From the NCBI GenBank assembly GCA_902589795.1, contig CACIUJ010000008.1, positions 1 to 35,824 of the forward strand: a stretch of 35,824 nt of DNA, in the 5' to 3' direction. Source of the DNA: an uncultured Pelagibacteraceae bacterium (lineage in GTDB: Bacteria > Pseudomonadota > Alphaproteobacteria > Pelagibacterales > Pelagibacteraceae). This document shows, one piece after another, positions 1 to 7,765 of this stretch. Every line of letters begins with the position of its first letter. Position 1 is the first letter of the stretch. The notes beneath the pieces are model-generated. The model was not told where the DNA came from. It worked only from the letters and a program-made list of their open reading frames with translations, and made no database searches. The position numbers and the translations under genes were made by a program.

Positions 1-282
1 TGCTTTAAGTGGATTATTTCCTTTTGGAGGCATTGGATAAAGTTGTGCCTCTCCTAGTATTCTTGAAACTCTTAAAGTTGGTTTAGCACCTTTACTAATC
101 CAATGTTTTATTCTCTCTACTTCAAGATTAATTCTTTCTTTTTTTGTTTTTGGTAATAATGGATTGTAAAAACCTACTTTTTCAATAAACCTTCCATCTC
201 TTGGAAATCTACTGTCGGCAACCACTATTTTATAAATTGGTCTTTTTTTGGCACCACCCATTGATAATCTAATTTTAAGCAT
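1..282 (-). CDS. rpsP: 30S ribosomal protein S16 (partial, C-terminus off the left edge)
   Basis: Small-subunit ribosomal protein S16. The first 94 codons are present, starting [19 protein letters not shown] with the family's PIYKIVVAD-type strand, then [12 protein letters not shown] and the [13 protein letters not shown] segment. The frame is open to base 1, so the stop lies outside the window. An AAGGAAA Shine-Dalgarno stands about 8-10 bases before the ATG on the minus strand, which fixes the start. It is the third gene of a minus-strand run behind ffh and a small NTF2-like gene, with only about 20 bases separating it from the latter. An ffh-rpsP neighbourhood is common in bacteria. The identification is secure. 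Confidence 0.96.
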   Translation of the reverse strand, partial: MLKIRLSMGGAKKRPIYKIVVADSRFPRDGRFIEKVGFYNPLLPKTKKERINLEVERIKHWISKGAKPTLRVSRILGEAQLYPMPPKGNNPLKA

Positions 283-301
283 AACTTTTGTTTCCTTTCT
301 T

Positions 302-622
302 TTATTTTGTAAGTTTTGTAGCACCAGTTTCTTGGTGTACTATTTTTCCATCTTTAAACTTGTAATAGGACATAACTGCTTCTTTATTACCGTCCTTAAA
401 ACTTGCAATGGCGTGCATGAATCCAACTTCGTTGTTTTCAAAAAGAATTCTCTCTTTATCAAGTTTTACATCTTTCATTCCAACCCATTTAACTACATCA
501 TCTTTGGACAATGTTTTTCCAGATGCGTGCATTAGAAATTTAAAATCATCGTGTATAATTTCTTTCGCACTGTTTGCATCACCTGCATTTACTACTTTAA
601 CTAATTTTTGTATTATAGACAT
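302..622 (-). CDS. Small NTF2/SnoaL-like domain protein
   Basis: A 106-residue soluble protein with no signal peptide or membrane segment. Its pattern is that of the NTF2/SnoaL-like cone fold: an N-terminal helix ([15 protein letters not shown]), a short helix with [23 protein letters not shown], then alternating strands ending in [20 protein letters not shown]. Such proteins can be steroid-isomerase-like enzymes, cyclases or non-catalytic binding proteins, and I cannot assign a substrate. A strong AAAGGAAA ribosome-binding site precedes the ATG. It lies between ffh and rpsP in what looks like one transcript, with 11-base and 19-base gaps. The fold call is by pattern only; the gene itself is convincing from its ribosome-binding site and position. 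Confidence 0.8.
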   Translation of the reverse strand: MSIIQKLVKVVNAGDANSAKEIIHDDFKFLMHASGKTLSKDDVVKWVGMKDVKLDKERILFENNEVGFMHAIASFKDGNKEAVMSYYKFKDGKIVHQETGATKLTK

Positions 623-633
623 ATTTTTCCTTT

Positions 634-1980
634 CTATTTCAGTTGATTAAATATTTCTGGGGGTATTCCTTCTTCATGACCACCTTTAGACATTTTTTTC
701 ATCATATTAGTCATCATTTTAAATTGCTTGAGCAATTTATTTATAGTGGCTGGATCTGCTCCAGAACCACCAGAAATTCTTTTTTTTCTTGAACCGTTAA
801 TAATTTTAGGATCCAATCTTTCTTCCTTTGTCATTGATAAAATAATTGCTTCATTAACTTTGATAATATTTTCATCTATATTTGCATTATCCATTTGTTT
901 TTTTATCTTTGAAACTCCTGGCAACATTGAAAGAACACCTTCCATGCCACCCATTTTTTTCATTTGTCTAAGTTGACTTAGATAATCTTCCATAGAAAAT
1001 GATCCTGTTCTTAAATTTTTTTCAGTTTCTTTAATTTTTTCTTCATCAAGATCCTGCGCTGCTTTCTCAACAAGAGAAACCACGTCTCCCATTCCTAATA
1101 TTCTATTAGCTATTCTGTCTGGATGAAAAATGTCTATTTCTTCAATTTTTTCTCCTGTTCCAATAAATTTAATAGGAGTGTTGGTAGCAAATTTCATACT
1201 CAAAGCCGCTCCACCCCTACCATCTCCATCTACTCTGGTTAAAATAATTCCTGTCAAATCAACTGCTTTCTTAAATTCTTGTGCAACATTAACGGCGACT
1301 TGACCTGTAAGAGAATCTGCTACCAAAATTGTTTCTATTGGGTTAGCCAAAGATTTGATCTCTTTAATTTCATTCATCATAGCAAGATCAACTTGAGTTC
1401 TTCCAGCAGTATCAAAAATTATTATGTCTGAGCCATTTAAAGTGGCAGCACTCAAAGCTCTTTTAACAATATCGATTGGTAATTGATCTTTAACGATAGG
1501 TAAAGTTTGGATTGAGTTTTTTTCACCTAATGTATTTAATTGTTCTTGTGCTGCTGGCCTGTATACATCTAAGCTAACAAGTAAAGATTTTTTATTATTT
1601 TTTTTTTCTAAATATTTTGCAATTTTAGCGGCAGAAGTTGTTTTTCCAGATCCTTGTAAACCAACAAGCATTAAGCAAGCTGGTGGTACTACATTTAAGT
1701 TTAATTCTGATTTAGCTTCACCTAAAATTTTAACAACTTCATCAAAAACAACTTTTACAATCATTTGACCTGGACTAGTTGATCTTATTATCTCCTGTCC
1801 AATTGCACGTGGTTTTATATTTTTTATAAGTTCCTTAACGACAGACAGGGCTACATCTGCTTCTAATAAAGCAAGACGTATTTTTGCTAAACCTTCGTCA
1901 ACTTGAGCTTCGTTAAGTGAAGGAGCTTTCTTTAAAGAACTAAAAATTTCTTCAAATTTATTTGTTAAATTTTCAAACAT
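634..1980 (-). CDS. ffh: Signal recognition particle protein Ffh (SRP54)
   Basis: GTPase subunit of the signal recognition particle; it binds hydrophobic signal sequences on ribosomes and delivers them to FtsY at the membrane. The 448-residue protein has the N-domain (about 1-100), the P-loop GLQGSGKTT at 107-115, DVYRPAA at 138-144, DTAGR at 190-194 and TRVDGDGRGG around 248-257. The C-terminal M-domain is methionine-rich, with MKKMGGMEGVLSMLPG and the SRP-RNA-binding SRKKRISGGSG motif. Length and motif order are normal. The start has only a weak GGAA about 10 bases upstream. That GGAA falls inside the closing helix of the structured intergenic element, which may matter for regulation. Its receptor gene ftsY lies about 1 kb away on the opposite strand. 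Confidence 0.98.
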   Translation of the reverse strand: MFENLTNKFEEIFSSLKKAPSLNEAQVDEGLAKIRLALLEADVALSVVKELIKNIKPRAIGQEIIRSTSPGQMIVKVVFDEVVKILGEAKSELNLNVVPPACLMLVGLQGSGKTTSAAKIAKYLEKKNNKKSLLVSLDVYRPAAQEQLNTLGEKNSIQTLPIVKDQLPIDIVKRALSAATLNGSDIIIFDTAGRTQVDLAMMNEIKEIKSLANPIETILVADSLTGQVAVNVAQEFKKAVDLTGIILTRVDGDGRGGAALSMKFATNTPIKFIGTGEKIEEIDIFHPDRIANRILGMGDVVSLVEKAAQDLDEEKIKETEKNLRTGSFSMEDYLSQLRQMKKMGGMEGVLSMLPGVSKIKKQMDNANIDENIIKVNEAIILSMTKEERLDPKIINGSRKKRISGGSGADPATINKLLKQFKMMTNMMKKMSKGGHEEGIPPEIFNQLK

Positions 1981-1988
1981 AATTCATT

Positions 1989-2086
1989 TATTCCAGCAAA
2001 AATCGCACTAGTGGGCGAACCCTCGCTGACTAGTGTCGATCCCTCTGTTTCCAGAGACACCGCAAAAACTTCCTTTTGCGGGAATA
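1989..2086. ncRNA. Candidate structured RNA / ffh leader element (4 helices)
   Basis: This GC-rich island (about 45% G+C over 1981-2105) folds compactly. P1 pairs 1989-1994 (TATTCC) with 2081-2086 (GGAATA). P2 pairs 2006-2012 (CACTAGT) with 2029-2035 (ACTAGTG) and carries an inner GCGA/TCGC hairpin at 2015-2018/2023-2026. P3 pairs 2043-2047 with 2052-2056. P4 pairs 2061-2067 (CGCAAAA) with 2074-2080 (TTTTGCG) and abuts P1. All listed Watson-Crick pairs are perfect. The strand is unresolved: three extra positions (1988/2087, 2005/2036, 2014/2027) can form G.U pairs only on the plus strand, while the P3 loop is a GAAA tetraloop only on the minus strand. It could be an ffh or dapF leader or a free small RNA. 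I do not see the conserved 4.5S SRP RNA loop motif. Confidence 0.65.
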
Positions 2087-2105
2087 GCAAGGAAACTACA
2101 TATTC

Positions 2106-2972
2106 ATGTTCAAAAAGTCAATAAATAAAGATAAAACTAAAAGTATGAATAATTTTGAAGCTTATAAAATGGATGGCCTGGGTAATGACTTCATTATATT
2201 TGATAATAGAAAAAAACCTATTTTGCTATCCAAAGAACAAATAATAAAAATTTCTGATCGAAATAATATTGGATGTGATCAAGTAATTTTTATTGGTAAA
2301 GATCATAACAATAATCCATTTTTAAAATTTTATAATTCTGATGGAAATGAGATATCAGCATGTGGCAATGGAAGTAGATGTGTTGCTTATTTATTAATGA
2401 AAGAAAAAAATAATAAAAAGATATCTTTAAAAACAAAAGCTGGAATTCTTGAAGCTAAAATAAATGACAACGATTTAGTTAGTATAAATATGGGTCAACC
2501 TAATTTTAACTGGAACAAAATACCATTATCACACAAAATGGAAAATAAAAATCTAGGATTAAAAATTAATAGCTCTGATGGGAAAGAAGTAATAGGTGGT
2601 TTCGCTTTAAACATTGGTAATCCGCATGTAGTTTTTTTTGTAGACGATATTAATCAATATAATATAAAAAATATTGGTCCTAAAATTGAAAACCACAATT
2701 ATTTCCCAGAAAAATGTAATGTTACTTTGGGAACTATAAAAAATAAAAAACATGTAAAAGTAAAAGTATGGGAAAGGGGTGCTGGTTTAACAGCAGCTTG
2801 TGGAACAGCAGCTTGCGCTACCGCAATTTCAGGAATATCTCTAAATTTAATTGAAAAGTGTGTCGATATAGAGTTTCCAAAGGGATTATTAAATATTGAA
2901 TGGAAGGAAGATAATAATATTTTTATGACAGGAAAAGTTTCTGAAATAAAAAAAATTACAGTTAGCATTTAA
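2106..2972 (+). CDS. dapF: Diaminopimelate epimerase
   Basis: Converts LL- to meso-diaminopimelate for lysine and peptidoglycan synthesis. Both catalytic cysteines sit in family motifs: C86 in GNEISACGNGSRC and C232 in GAGLTAACGTAACA. The N-terminal KMDGLGNDFIIFD block is also present. The 288-residue length is near the family norm of about 275. Two starts are possible. The ATG at 2106 has AAGGAAA at 2089-2095 (10-base spacing), while the ATG at 2145 (residue 14, MNNFEAYKMDG) agrees better with homologues but has no clear ribosome-binding site. The next gene, ftsY, starts 2 bases after the stop, so the two are surely co-transcribed. Confidence 0.97.
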   Translation: MFKKSINKDKTKSMNNFEAYKMDGLGNDFIIFDNRKKPILLSKEQIIKISDRNNIGCDQVIFIGKDHNNNPFLKFYNSDGNEISACGNGSRCVAYLLMKEKNNKKISLKTKAGILEAKINDNDLVSINMGQPNFNWNKIPLSHKMENKNLGLKINSSDGKEVIGGFALNIGNPHVVFFVDDINQYNIKNIGPKIENHNYFPEKCNVTLGTIKNKKHVKVKVWERGAGLTAACGTAACATAISGISLNLIEKCVDIEFPKGLLNIEWKEDNNIFMTGKVSEIKKITVSI

Positions 2973-2974
2973 CT

Positions 2975-3889
2975 ATGGGTATTTTTGATAAATTTAAAAC
3001 AGGATTATACAAAAGTTCAAAAAATCTTTCTTCTGGTTTGAATGATCTATTTTTTAAAAAAAAAATTGATGAAGAAACTCTTAATAAATTAGAAGATTTT
3101 TTAATTCTATCTGATGTTGGAGTCGAATCTTCGAAAGATTTAAGAGAAAAGTTTTCCAATACCAAATTAGATCCGGAAAAATCCCATAAAGACGAAATTT
3201 TTAAAATATTAGCTAGTTATATTTCTGAAATATTAAAACCGCTCGAAAAAAAATTAGAGGATATAAGCATAAATAAACCTAGTGTAATTTTAATTGCAGG
3301 AGTAAATGGTGTGGGTAAAACTACCACTATTGGGAAACTTGGTAAAATTTTAGCAAAAAATAACAAAAAAATAGTTTTGGGGGCAGGAGATACCTTTAGG
3401 GCTGCAGCTGTAAGCCAGTTAGATGTATGGGCAAAAAGAATTGGTGCAGATATTATAAATTCTGAAGATGGAGCAGACCCAGCATCTGTTGCTTATAAAG
3501 CTTTGGATCACGCAAAGAAAAAAAAATTTGATTACCTTCTTATAGATACTGCCGGACGGCTTCAAAATAAAAAAAATTTAATGGAGGAATTCAAAAAAAT
3601 AACAAAAGTAGTAAAAAAAATTGATTCTAATGCTCCTCATGAAACTTTTCTTGTTTTAGATGCTACCACAGGGCAAAGCGCAATTAATCAAGTGGAGGAA
3701 TTTAAAAAAATAACTCCTATTACTGGAATTATTATGACTAAACTGGATGGTACGGCAAAAGGTGGAATTTTATTAGCAATAGGAAAAAAATTCAAATTAC
3801 CCATAGTAGCATTAGGCATGGGAGAAAAAGAAGATGACCTGCATATCTTTGATGCTGAACATTTTGCAAATGCACTAATGTTTAATTAA
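2975..3889 (+). CDS. ftsY: Signal recognition particle receptor FtsY
   Basis: Membrane-associated GTPase receptor for the signal recognition particle. The 304-residue protein has a short N-domain (1-100), the P-loop GVNGVGKTTT at 109-118, DTFRAAAV at 139-146, DTAGRLQNKK and TKLDGTAKGG. The long acidic A-domain of enterobacterial FtsY is missing. The N-terminus instead begins MGIFDKFKTGLYKSSKNL, a short amphipathic basic helix of the kind that binds lipid. It starts 2 bases after dapF with no room for its own promoter. It converges on the minus-strand gene ending at 3891. Confidence 0.97.
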   Translation: MGIFDKFKTGLYKSSKNLSSGLNDLFFKKKIDEETLNKLEDFLILSDVGVESSKDLREKFSNTKLDPEKSHKDEIFKILASYISEILKPLEKKLEDISINKPSVILIAGVNGVGKTTTIGKLGKILAKNNKKIVLGAGDTFRAAAVSQLDVWAKRIGADIINSEDGADPASVAYKALDHAKKKKFDYLLIDTAGRLQNKKNLMEEFKKITKVVKKIDSNAPHETFLVLDATTGQSAINQVEEFKKITPITGIIMTKLDGTAKGGILLAIGKKFKLPIVALGMGEKEDDLHIFDAEHFANALMFN

Positions 3890-3890
3890 A

Positions 3891-4466
3891 TCAATTTATC
3901 AAATTTTCTGAAACTAGTGGTTTGTAAAAAGCACATTTATAAATAGAATTTAAATTTTCATAACCACAATTTTTTAACAATGAAGAGATATACAATTTAA
4001 AATTATTATTTTCTGGTAGCCTTTCAAGTTTTTGATTTCTTATATTAAATTTAAAATTAGATCGTATTGACTTTATCCCACTTATCATAATTAATGTTTC
4101 ATTGTCACTAAGCAAATAATAGGCATAATCTTCTGGAAAAACAGGAAGGTTATAACCTGAACCCAATTCTTTAACTTTTTTTGGAAACCAATCATATGTA
4201 ATTACCGGACTAATTTTTCCTGTATCATTATACAAGATATATAAATCCTGAGGATAATCATTAATATAATTAAATTCCTTACCCTTTGCTAAAATCGCTT
4301 TTTCTCTAGTTTTAAAATATAAAGTAAACTTATCATCATGAGAAAGCATTTTTCCAACATTAAACACTTCTTCAAAATCCCATTTAATTGGAGATGATTC
4401 TTCAGAATTTACTTCCAGCTGAAAGAGTGAGAAGAAAAATATAATATATAAAAGTAATTTTTTCAT
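3891..4466 (-). CDS. Unrecognised exported protein
   Basis: I do not recognise this 191-residue protein. It begins with a clear Sec-type signal peptide (MKKLLLYIIFFFSLFQLEVNS, cleavage probably near residue 21-22) and then a polar mature part with no further membrane segment. Two cysteines near the C-terminus (in NCGYENLNSIYKCAFYK) could form a periplasmic disulfide. The charged and aromatic composition (TLYFKTREKAILAKG, VITYDWFPKKVKELG) suggests a beta-rich periplasmic domain. It lies downstream of the minus-strand hydrolase gene with a gap of about 50 bases and ends 1 base from the convergent ftsY stop. The gene call is good; the function is unknown. Confidence 0.75.
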   Translation of the reverse strand: MKKLLLYIIFFFSLFQLEVNSEESSPIKWDFEEVFNVGKMLSHDDKFTLYFKTREKAILAKGKEFNYINDYPQDLYILYNDTGKISPVITYDWFPKKVKELGSGYNLPVFPEDYAYYLLSDNETLIMISGIKSIRSNFKFNIRNQKLERLPENNNFKLYISSLLKNCGYENLNSIYKCAFYKPLVSENLIN

Positions 4467-4515
4467 ATTAAAAAATTACTTTTTGACTGTGTAATTAGAT
4501 TGTTTAAATTGTGAC

Positions 4516-5358
4516 TTAATTTAAGCTATTGATAAAATCTTTTAATGCTTTTAAAAGATTTTGATTATATTCCATCATATGATCGTCATATTTTGAAAAA
4601 TAAAAATATTTAGGTTCATTGGCAAGTTCATACATTTTTTTACCCATATAAAAAGGAACAATATTATCAACTTCCCCGTGCATAATTAAAATTGGTATTT
4701 TTATTTTTTTTATTTTTTTATAACTTTCATACTTATCTTTTAATAATAATTTTACAGGTAAATAGGGATATACATTTTTTCCAGCTTCTATCATTGAGGT
4801 AAAAGGAGACTCCAAAATAATGCCAGCAAAATTTTTATCTTGTGCAATTTCAGTTGCTACACCTGTGCCTAAAGATTCTCCATAAAGCACAATGTTTTTT
4901 TCTAAAACACCTTTGGATTTTAACCAACTAACTGCACTTCTAGCATCTTCGTAAAGGCCTTCCTCAGTTGGCTGACCCTTGTTACCACTAAAACCTCTCC
5001 ATGCGACAAGTAAAAAATTCACGTTCATATTTTTAAAATGATTAATTTTATGAATTCTGTTTTCTAATGATCCAGCATTTCCATGGAAAAAAAGTATAGT
5101 CTTATAATTATTAATATGTTTATTGTGGTACCAAGACAAAAGCTCAATATTGTCCTGGGTTTTGATTTTTATCCTTTCTACGGAAACAAGTAAATCATCA
5201 CCATAATAATTATTTTCACTTGGATGATATAAGAGATTTCTTTGAAAAGCATAAACCAGAACAACAATAAAAAAATAACTCAATAAAAAAAAAAATAATA
5301 TTATAATAAAATAGTTCATTTTCATTAAGTATTTCTTTAATAAAAAATTCATTTTCAA
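4516..5358 (-). CDS. Membrane-anchored alpha/beta hydrolase (BEM46/ABHD13-like)
   Basis: A serine hydrolase of the alpha/beta fold. An N-terminal membrane anchor (about 14-38, FIIILFFFLLSYFFIVVLVY) leads to a catalytic domain with the oxyanion-loop motif FFHGNAGSLENR, the nucleophile elbow GESLGTG, the acid in HGEVDNIVPF and a C-terminal histidine in YDDHMMEY. This matches the BEM46/ABHD13-like family, whose bacterial substrates are largely unknown; a lipid or ester is plausible. Three clustered methionines (residues 1, 3 and 12) make the exact start uncertain. The promoter region (5359-5380) is shared with a divergent small ORF. Confidence 0.85.
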   Translation of the reverse strand: MKMNFLLKKYLMKMNYFIIILFFFLLSYFFIVVLVYAFQRNLLYHPSENNYYGDDLLVSVERIKIKTQDNIELLSWYHNKHINNYKTILFFHGNAGSLENRIHKINHFKNMNVNFLLVAWRGFSGNKGQPTEEGLYEDARSAVSWLKSKGVLEKNIVLYGESLGTGVATEIAQDKNFAGIILESPFTSMIEAGKNVYPYLPVKLLLKDKYESYKKIKKIKIPILIMHGEVDNIVPFYMGKKMYELANEPKYFYFSKYDDHMMEYNQNLLKALKDFINSLN

Positions 5359-5380
5359 ATGTTAATATTTAACTTATCAT

Positions 5381-5569
5381 ATGTTTAAAAAAAACATGAT
5401 AAAAGAATTTAAAATAAAAGACATACTAAATGCGGTAGAAACTATTTCAAAAAAAGAAAAAAAAACTAAAATGAAGAAAGAAGATAATAATAATGAGTTT
5501 TTGCCTAATAACTGTCAAGTAAAATCAAGCAAAAGTGATATCCTTGTTCTTAACGAAATGATTGAATAG
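5381..5569 (+). CDS. Small hypothetical protein, upstream of zinc-ribbon gene
   Basis: A 62-residue, strongly charged, lysine-rich soluble ORF that I do not firmly recognise. It lies between the divergent hydrolase and the zinc-ribbon gene, ending 23 bases before the latter, which supports co-transcription. The ends look like two short helices (IKDILNAVETISKK and SDILVLNEMIE) joined by a polar linker. The C-terminal piece faintly recalls the conserved helix near the end of alphaproteobacterial DUF2497/PopZ-like polar organisers, but that is speculation. The ATG at residue 6 (5396) is an equally possible start. No good ribosome-binding site is visible, so the confidence is moderate. Confidence 0.5.
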   Translation: MFKKNMIKEFKIKDILNAVETISKKEKKTKMKKEDNNNEFLPNNCQVKSSKSDILVLNEMIE

Positions 5570-5592
5570 AATAATTTAAAAGAAAAAATTAT

Positions 5593-6240
5593 ATGATTAT
5601 CCAATGTCAAAATTGTTCTAAGAAATTTATTGTTAAAAATGAAGATATTCCAAAAGAAGGGAGGAATGTTAAGTGTGGATATTGTTCTGCCACTTGGTAT
5701 CAAGAACCAGTTTCTGTATTAAATAAAACTCCAAAAGTAAACAAAAAAAAACAACCTAAAAAAGCAAATGAATCTCTTTCGGTGGAATCAATAAAAGCCT
5801 CCGATGGTAAAACTTATAAATTTTTGGGAAGTCAATGGGCAGAATTATTACCTTCGGGAAAAACCGGATTATTTGCTAAAAAAAAAATTGGAAAAGAACT
5901 TGATAAAATAACAGGAAGAAAAGTTGAAAAAATTAGTGAAAAGAAAACAAAACAGACTATAAAAGAACTAAACCCATCGTTACAAACTATAAACAACAAA
6001 GATAAATTAACAGATAATTATGAGCAAAAAAATGGGATTGGTTTTTTTGGGTATTTTTGCTTATTAATAATTGTAGGATTTTCTCTTGTAGGAATATTAA
6101 AAACTTTTGAATCAGATTTAATCTTGCATTTTCCAGAGGTAGAGTATGTTTATGAAATGTTAAATCAACAATTAATATATGTCTCAGAAACAGTTAAAAA
6201 TATGATAACAATATTGAAAGATTTAATTGAATCTTATTAA
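5593..6240 (+). CDS. Zinc-ribbon (MJ0042-type) single-pass membrane protein
   Basis: The 215-residue protein opens with a zinc ribbon of the MJ0042 type, with ligands C5, C8, C28 and C31 (MIIQCQNCSKKF ... VKCGYCSATW). A long lysine-rich linker follows, then one transmembrane helix around 150-170 (GFFGYFCLLIIVGFSLVGIL) and an amphipathic C-terminal tail. This architecture is common in Alphaproteobacteria, where such proteins are mostly uncharacterised. The cytoplasmic zinc ribbon suggests a nucleic-acid or protein contact at the membrane. It converges on the minus-strand gene at 6245 with a 4-base gap. The domain call is secure; the role is unknown. Confidence 0.85.
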   Translation: MIIQCQNCSKKFIVKNEDIPKEGRNVKCGYCSATWYQEPVSVLNKTPKVNKKKQPKKANESLSVESIKASDGKTYKFLGSQWAELLPSGKTGLFAKKKIGKELDKITGRKVEKISEKKTKQTIKELNPSLQTINNKDKLTDNYEQKNGIGFFGYFCLLIIVGFSLVGILKTFESDLILHFPEVEYVYEMLNQQLIYVSETVKNMITILKDLIESY

Positions 6241-6244
6241 TTTT

Positions 6245-6430
6245 TTATTTTTTTAAGTCTTTTAAAGAATCTTTTATTAGAAGAAATAGACAAAATATAA
6301 CTATAATCCAAAAAGGAAGACCTCTCCAAAATCCAGCTAGGCCGGTGCTTATACTCCAAGCTAACCCAATTACAAATATAGATACTAGCGCTATACCTAA
6401 TATAACTGTTAATTTTTCACTTAATTTCAT
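6245..6430 (-). CDS. Small two-helix membrane protein
   Basis: A 61-residue protein made almost entirely of two hydrophobic helices (LTVILGIALVSIFVIGLAW and FWIIVIFCLFLLIKDSL) with a basic C-terminal tail (KDLKK), so both ends are probably cytoplasmic. Its start overlaps the end of the amidase gene by 14 bases, which implies translational coupling and membership in the dctPQM-amidase transcript. I do not recognise a named family. It could be an accessory subunit of the TRAP system or unrelated. Confidence 0.65.
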   Translation of the reverse strand: MKLSEKLTVILGIALVSIFVIGLAWSISTGLAGFWRGLPFWIIVIFCLFLLIKDSLKDLKK

Positions 6431-7760
6431 TTATTAATTTTGTCGTTAACCAATTTGCATTTCTAAATAATCTTTCATCATCAAACACTGATGATACAAG
6501 CTGTACTCCCACTGGAAGACCATTTCTTCCTTGAAGCAATGGTAAGCTAATAGAAGGCATTCCACAATAAGTCCAAATTGTACAAAAAATAGGATTGCCG
6601 GTAAAATCTAAACCTTTGGGAGCTTCACCCGTTGCTGAAGGAGTTAAGATTGCATCATAATCATGAAAAAATTGTTTAAAGAAAGTATTTGCTGTATCTA
6701 TTTTTGATACAGCATCATTATATTCAACTGAAGTATATTTCATGCCCCTTTCAATGGCCTCTACAATTTTATTGCTTAATTTATTTTTAGAAGATTTATA
6801 TTCTTTAGAAAAAGAAGTAGCCATGTCTGACTCCATAATTATTTTATGCCACTTAGGAATGTTTTCAAAACCTTCTGGAAGTTCAACTTCATCTATTTTA
6901 CCTTTTAACTTATTTTTTATTTCATCTTTTATTTCTTCAAAACCCTCTTTTACATCTTCTTCTAATTTATCCATAAAAGGTAATTTGATATAGGCCAACA
7001 CTGGTTCCATTGGAGGTTTTTGCTGACAAGCATCTAATAATTTTGGTTTAGGATTTAAGGATGTGTCAGGATCTTGCTTATCATAACCAACAAGCTGCTC
7101 ACTAATTAATGCAGCATCCTCTACAGAGTTAGAAAAAACTCCTATCTGATCCAATTTTCTAGATACCTGCAATACCAAGTGTCGTGAAATTAATCCTCTT
7201 GTAGGTTTATAACCTACTACACCACAGTAAGAGGCTGGCCTAATAACTGATCCATTAGTTTGACTACCAACAGCAAGTGGAACCATATGTGAAGCTACAG
7301 CTGCAGCGGAACCACTTGATGACCCGCCAGGAGTTCTATTAAGATCATGTGGATTTTTAGTTTTTCCAGGTGAATAATAGGCAAGTTCACATGTTACAGT
7401 CTTACCCATAATAACCGCTCCTGCTTGTTTTAATTTTGAAACAACCGTGCTGTCATTGAAGTTTGGATTTTCCTTATGGATTTCAGTACCATCAGTTGTT
7501 GGCATATCCGCTGTATCAAAAATATCTTTAACCCCAACTGGAATACCATGAAGATCTCCATGATTTCCTGATTGATGCAGCAAATCAAGTTTTTTTGCTT
7601 GAGCAAGGACAAGTTCTTCATCAAAGAATTCCCAAGCTTGAATATCTTTTTCTTTTTTTTTTATTTCTTTTATATAATTTTTTACAAGTTCTTCTGATGT
7701 AATTTCTCCCTTTTTAATGGATTTAACCATTTCTACAGCTGAAATATTAAGTGCAGACAT
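6417..7760 (-). CDS. Amidase signature (AS) family enzyme
   Basis: Hydrolyses an amide bond, or transfers from one, by the Ser-cisSer-Lys triad. The triad is visible as K78 (GVKDIFDT), about S147 (TPGGSSSGSAAAVAS) and S171 (GSQTNGSVIRPASYCG). The nucleophile loop is the VIRPA variant rather than the GSIRxPA of GatA, so this is not the tRNA amidotransferase subunit; a small-amide or malonamidase-like enzyme is more likely. Length 447 is normal. It starts 5 bases after the dctM stop and is clearly in the TRAP transcript, which suggests that its substrate or product is linked to what the transporter imports. Confidence 0.9.
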   Translation of the reverse strand: MSALNISAVEMVKSIKKGEITSEELVKNYIKEIKKKEKDIQAWEFFDEELVLAQAKKLDLLHQSGNHGDLHGIPVGVKDIFDTADMPTTDGTEIHKENPNFNDSTVVSKLKQAGAVIMGKTVTCELAYYSPGKTKNPHDLNRTPGGSSSGSAAAVASHMVPLAVGSQTNGSVIRPASYCGVVGYKPTRGLISRHLVLQVSRKLDQIGVFSNSVEDAALISEQLVGYDKQDPDTSLNPKPKLLDACQQKPPMEPVLAYIKLPFMDKLEEDVKEGFEEIKDEIKNKLKGKIDEVELPEGFENIPKWHKIIMESDMATSFSKEYKSSKNKLSNKIVEAIERGMKYTSVEYNDAVSKIDTANTFFKQFFHDYDAILTPSATGEAPKGLDFTGNPIFCTIWTYCGMPSISLPLLQGRNGLPVGVQLVSSVFDDERLFRNANWLTTKLINEIK

Positions 7761-7765
7761 TAATT

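Noticed and set aside
248-650. Plus-strand open frames across rpsP, the NTF2-like gene and ffh
   Set aside because: They are antisense to well-supported genes with good ribosome-binding sites and encode low-complexity hydrophobic strings.
1989-2086. 4.5S SRP RNA (ffs), tmRNA or a tRNA as the identity of the ffh-dapF element
   Set aside because: The conserved SRP RNA tetraloop and internal-loop sequence, a tmRNA tag reading frame and the tRNA acceptor and T-loop arrangement are all absent.
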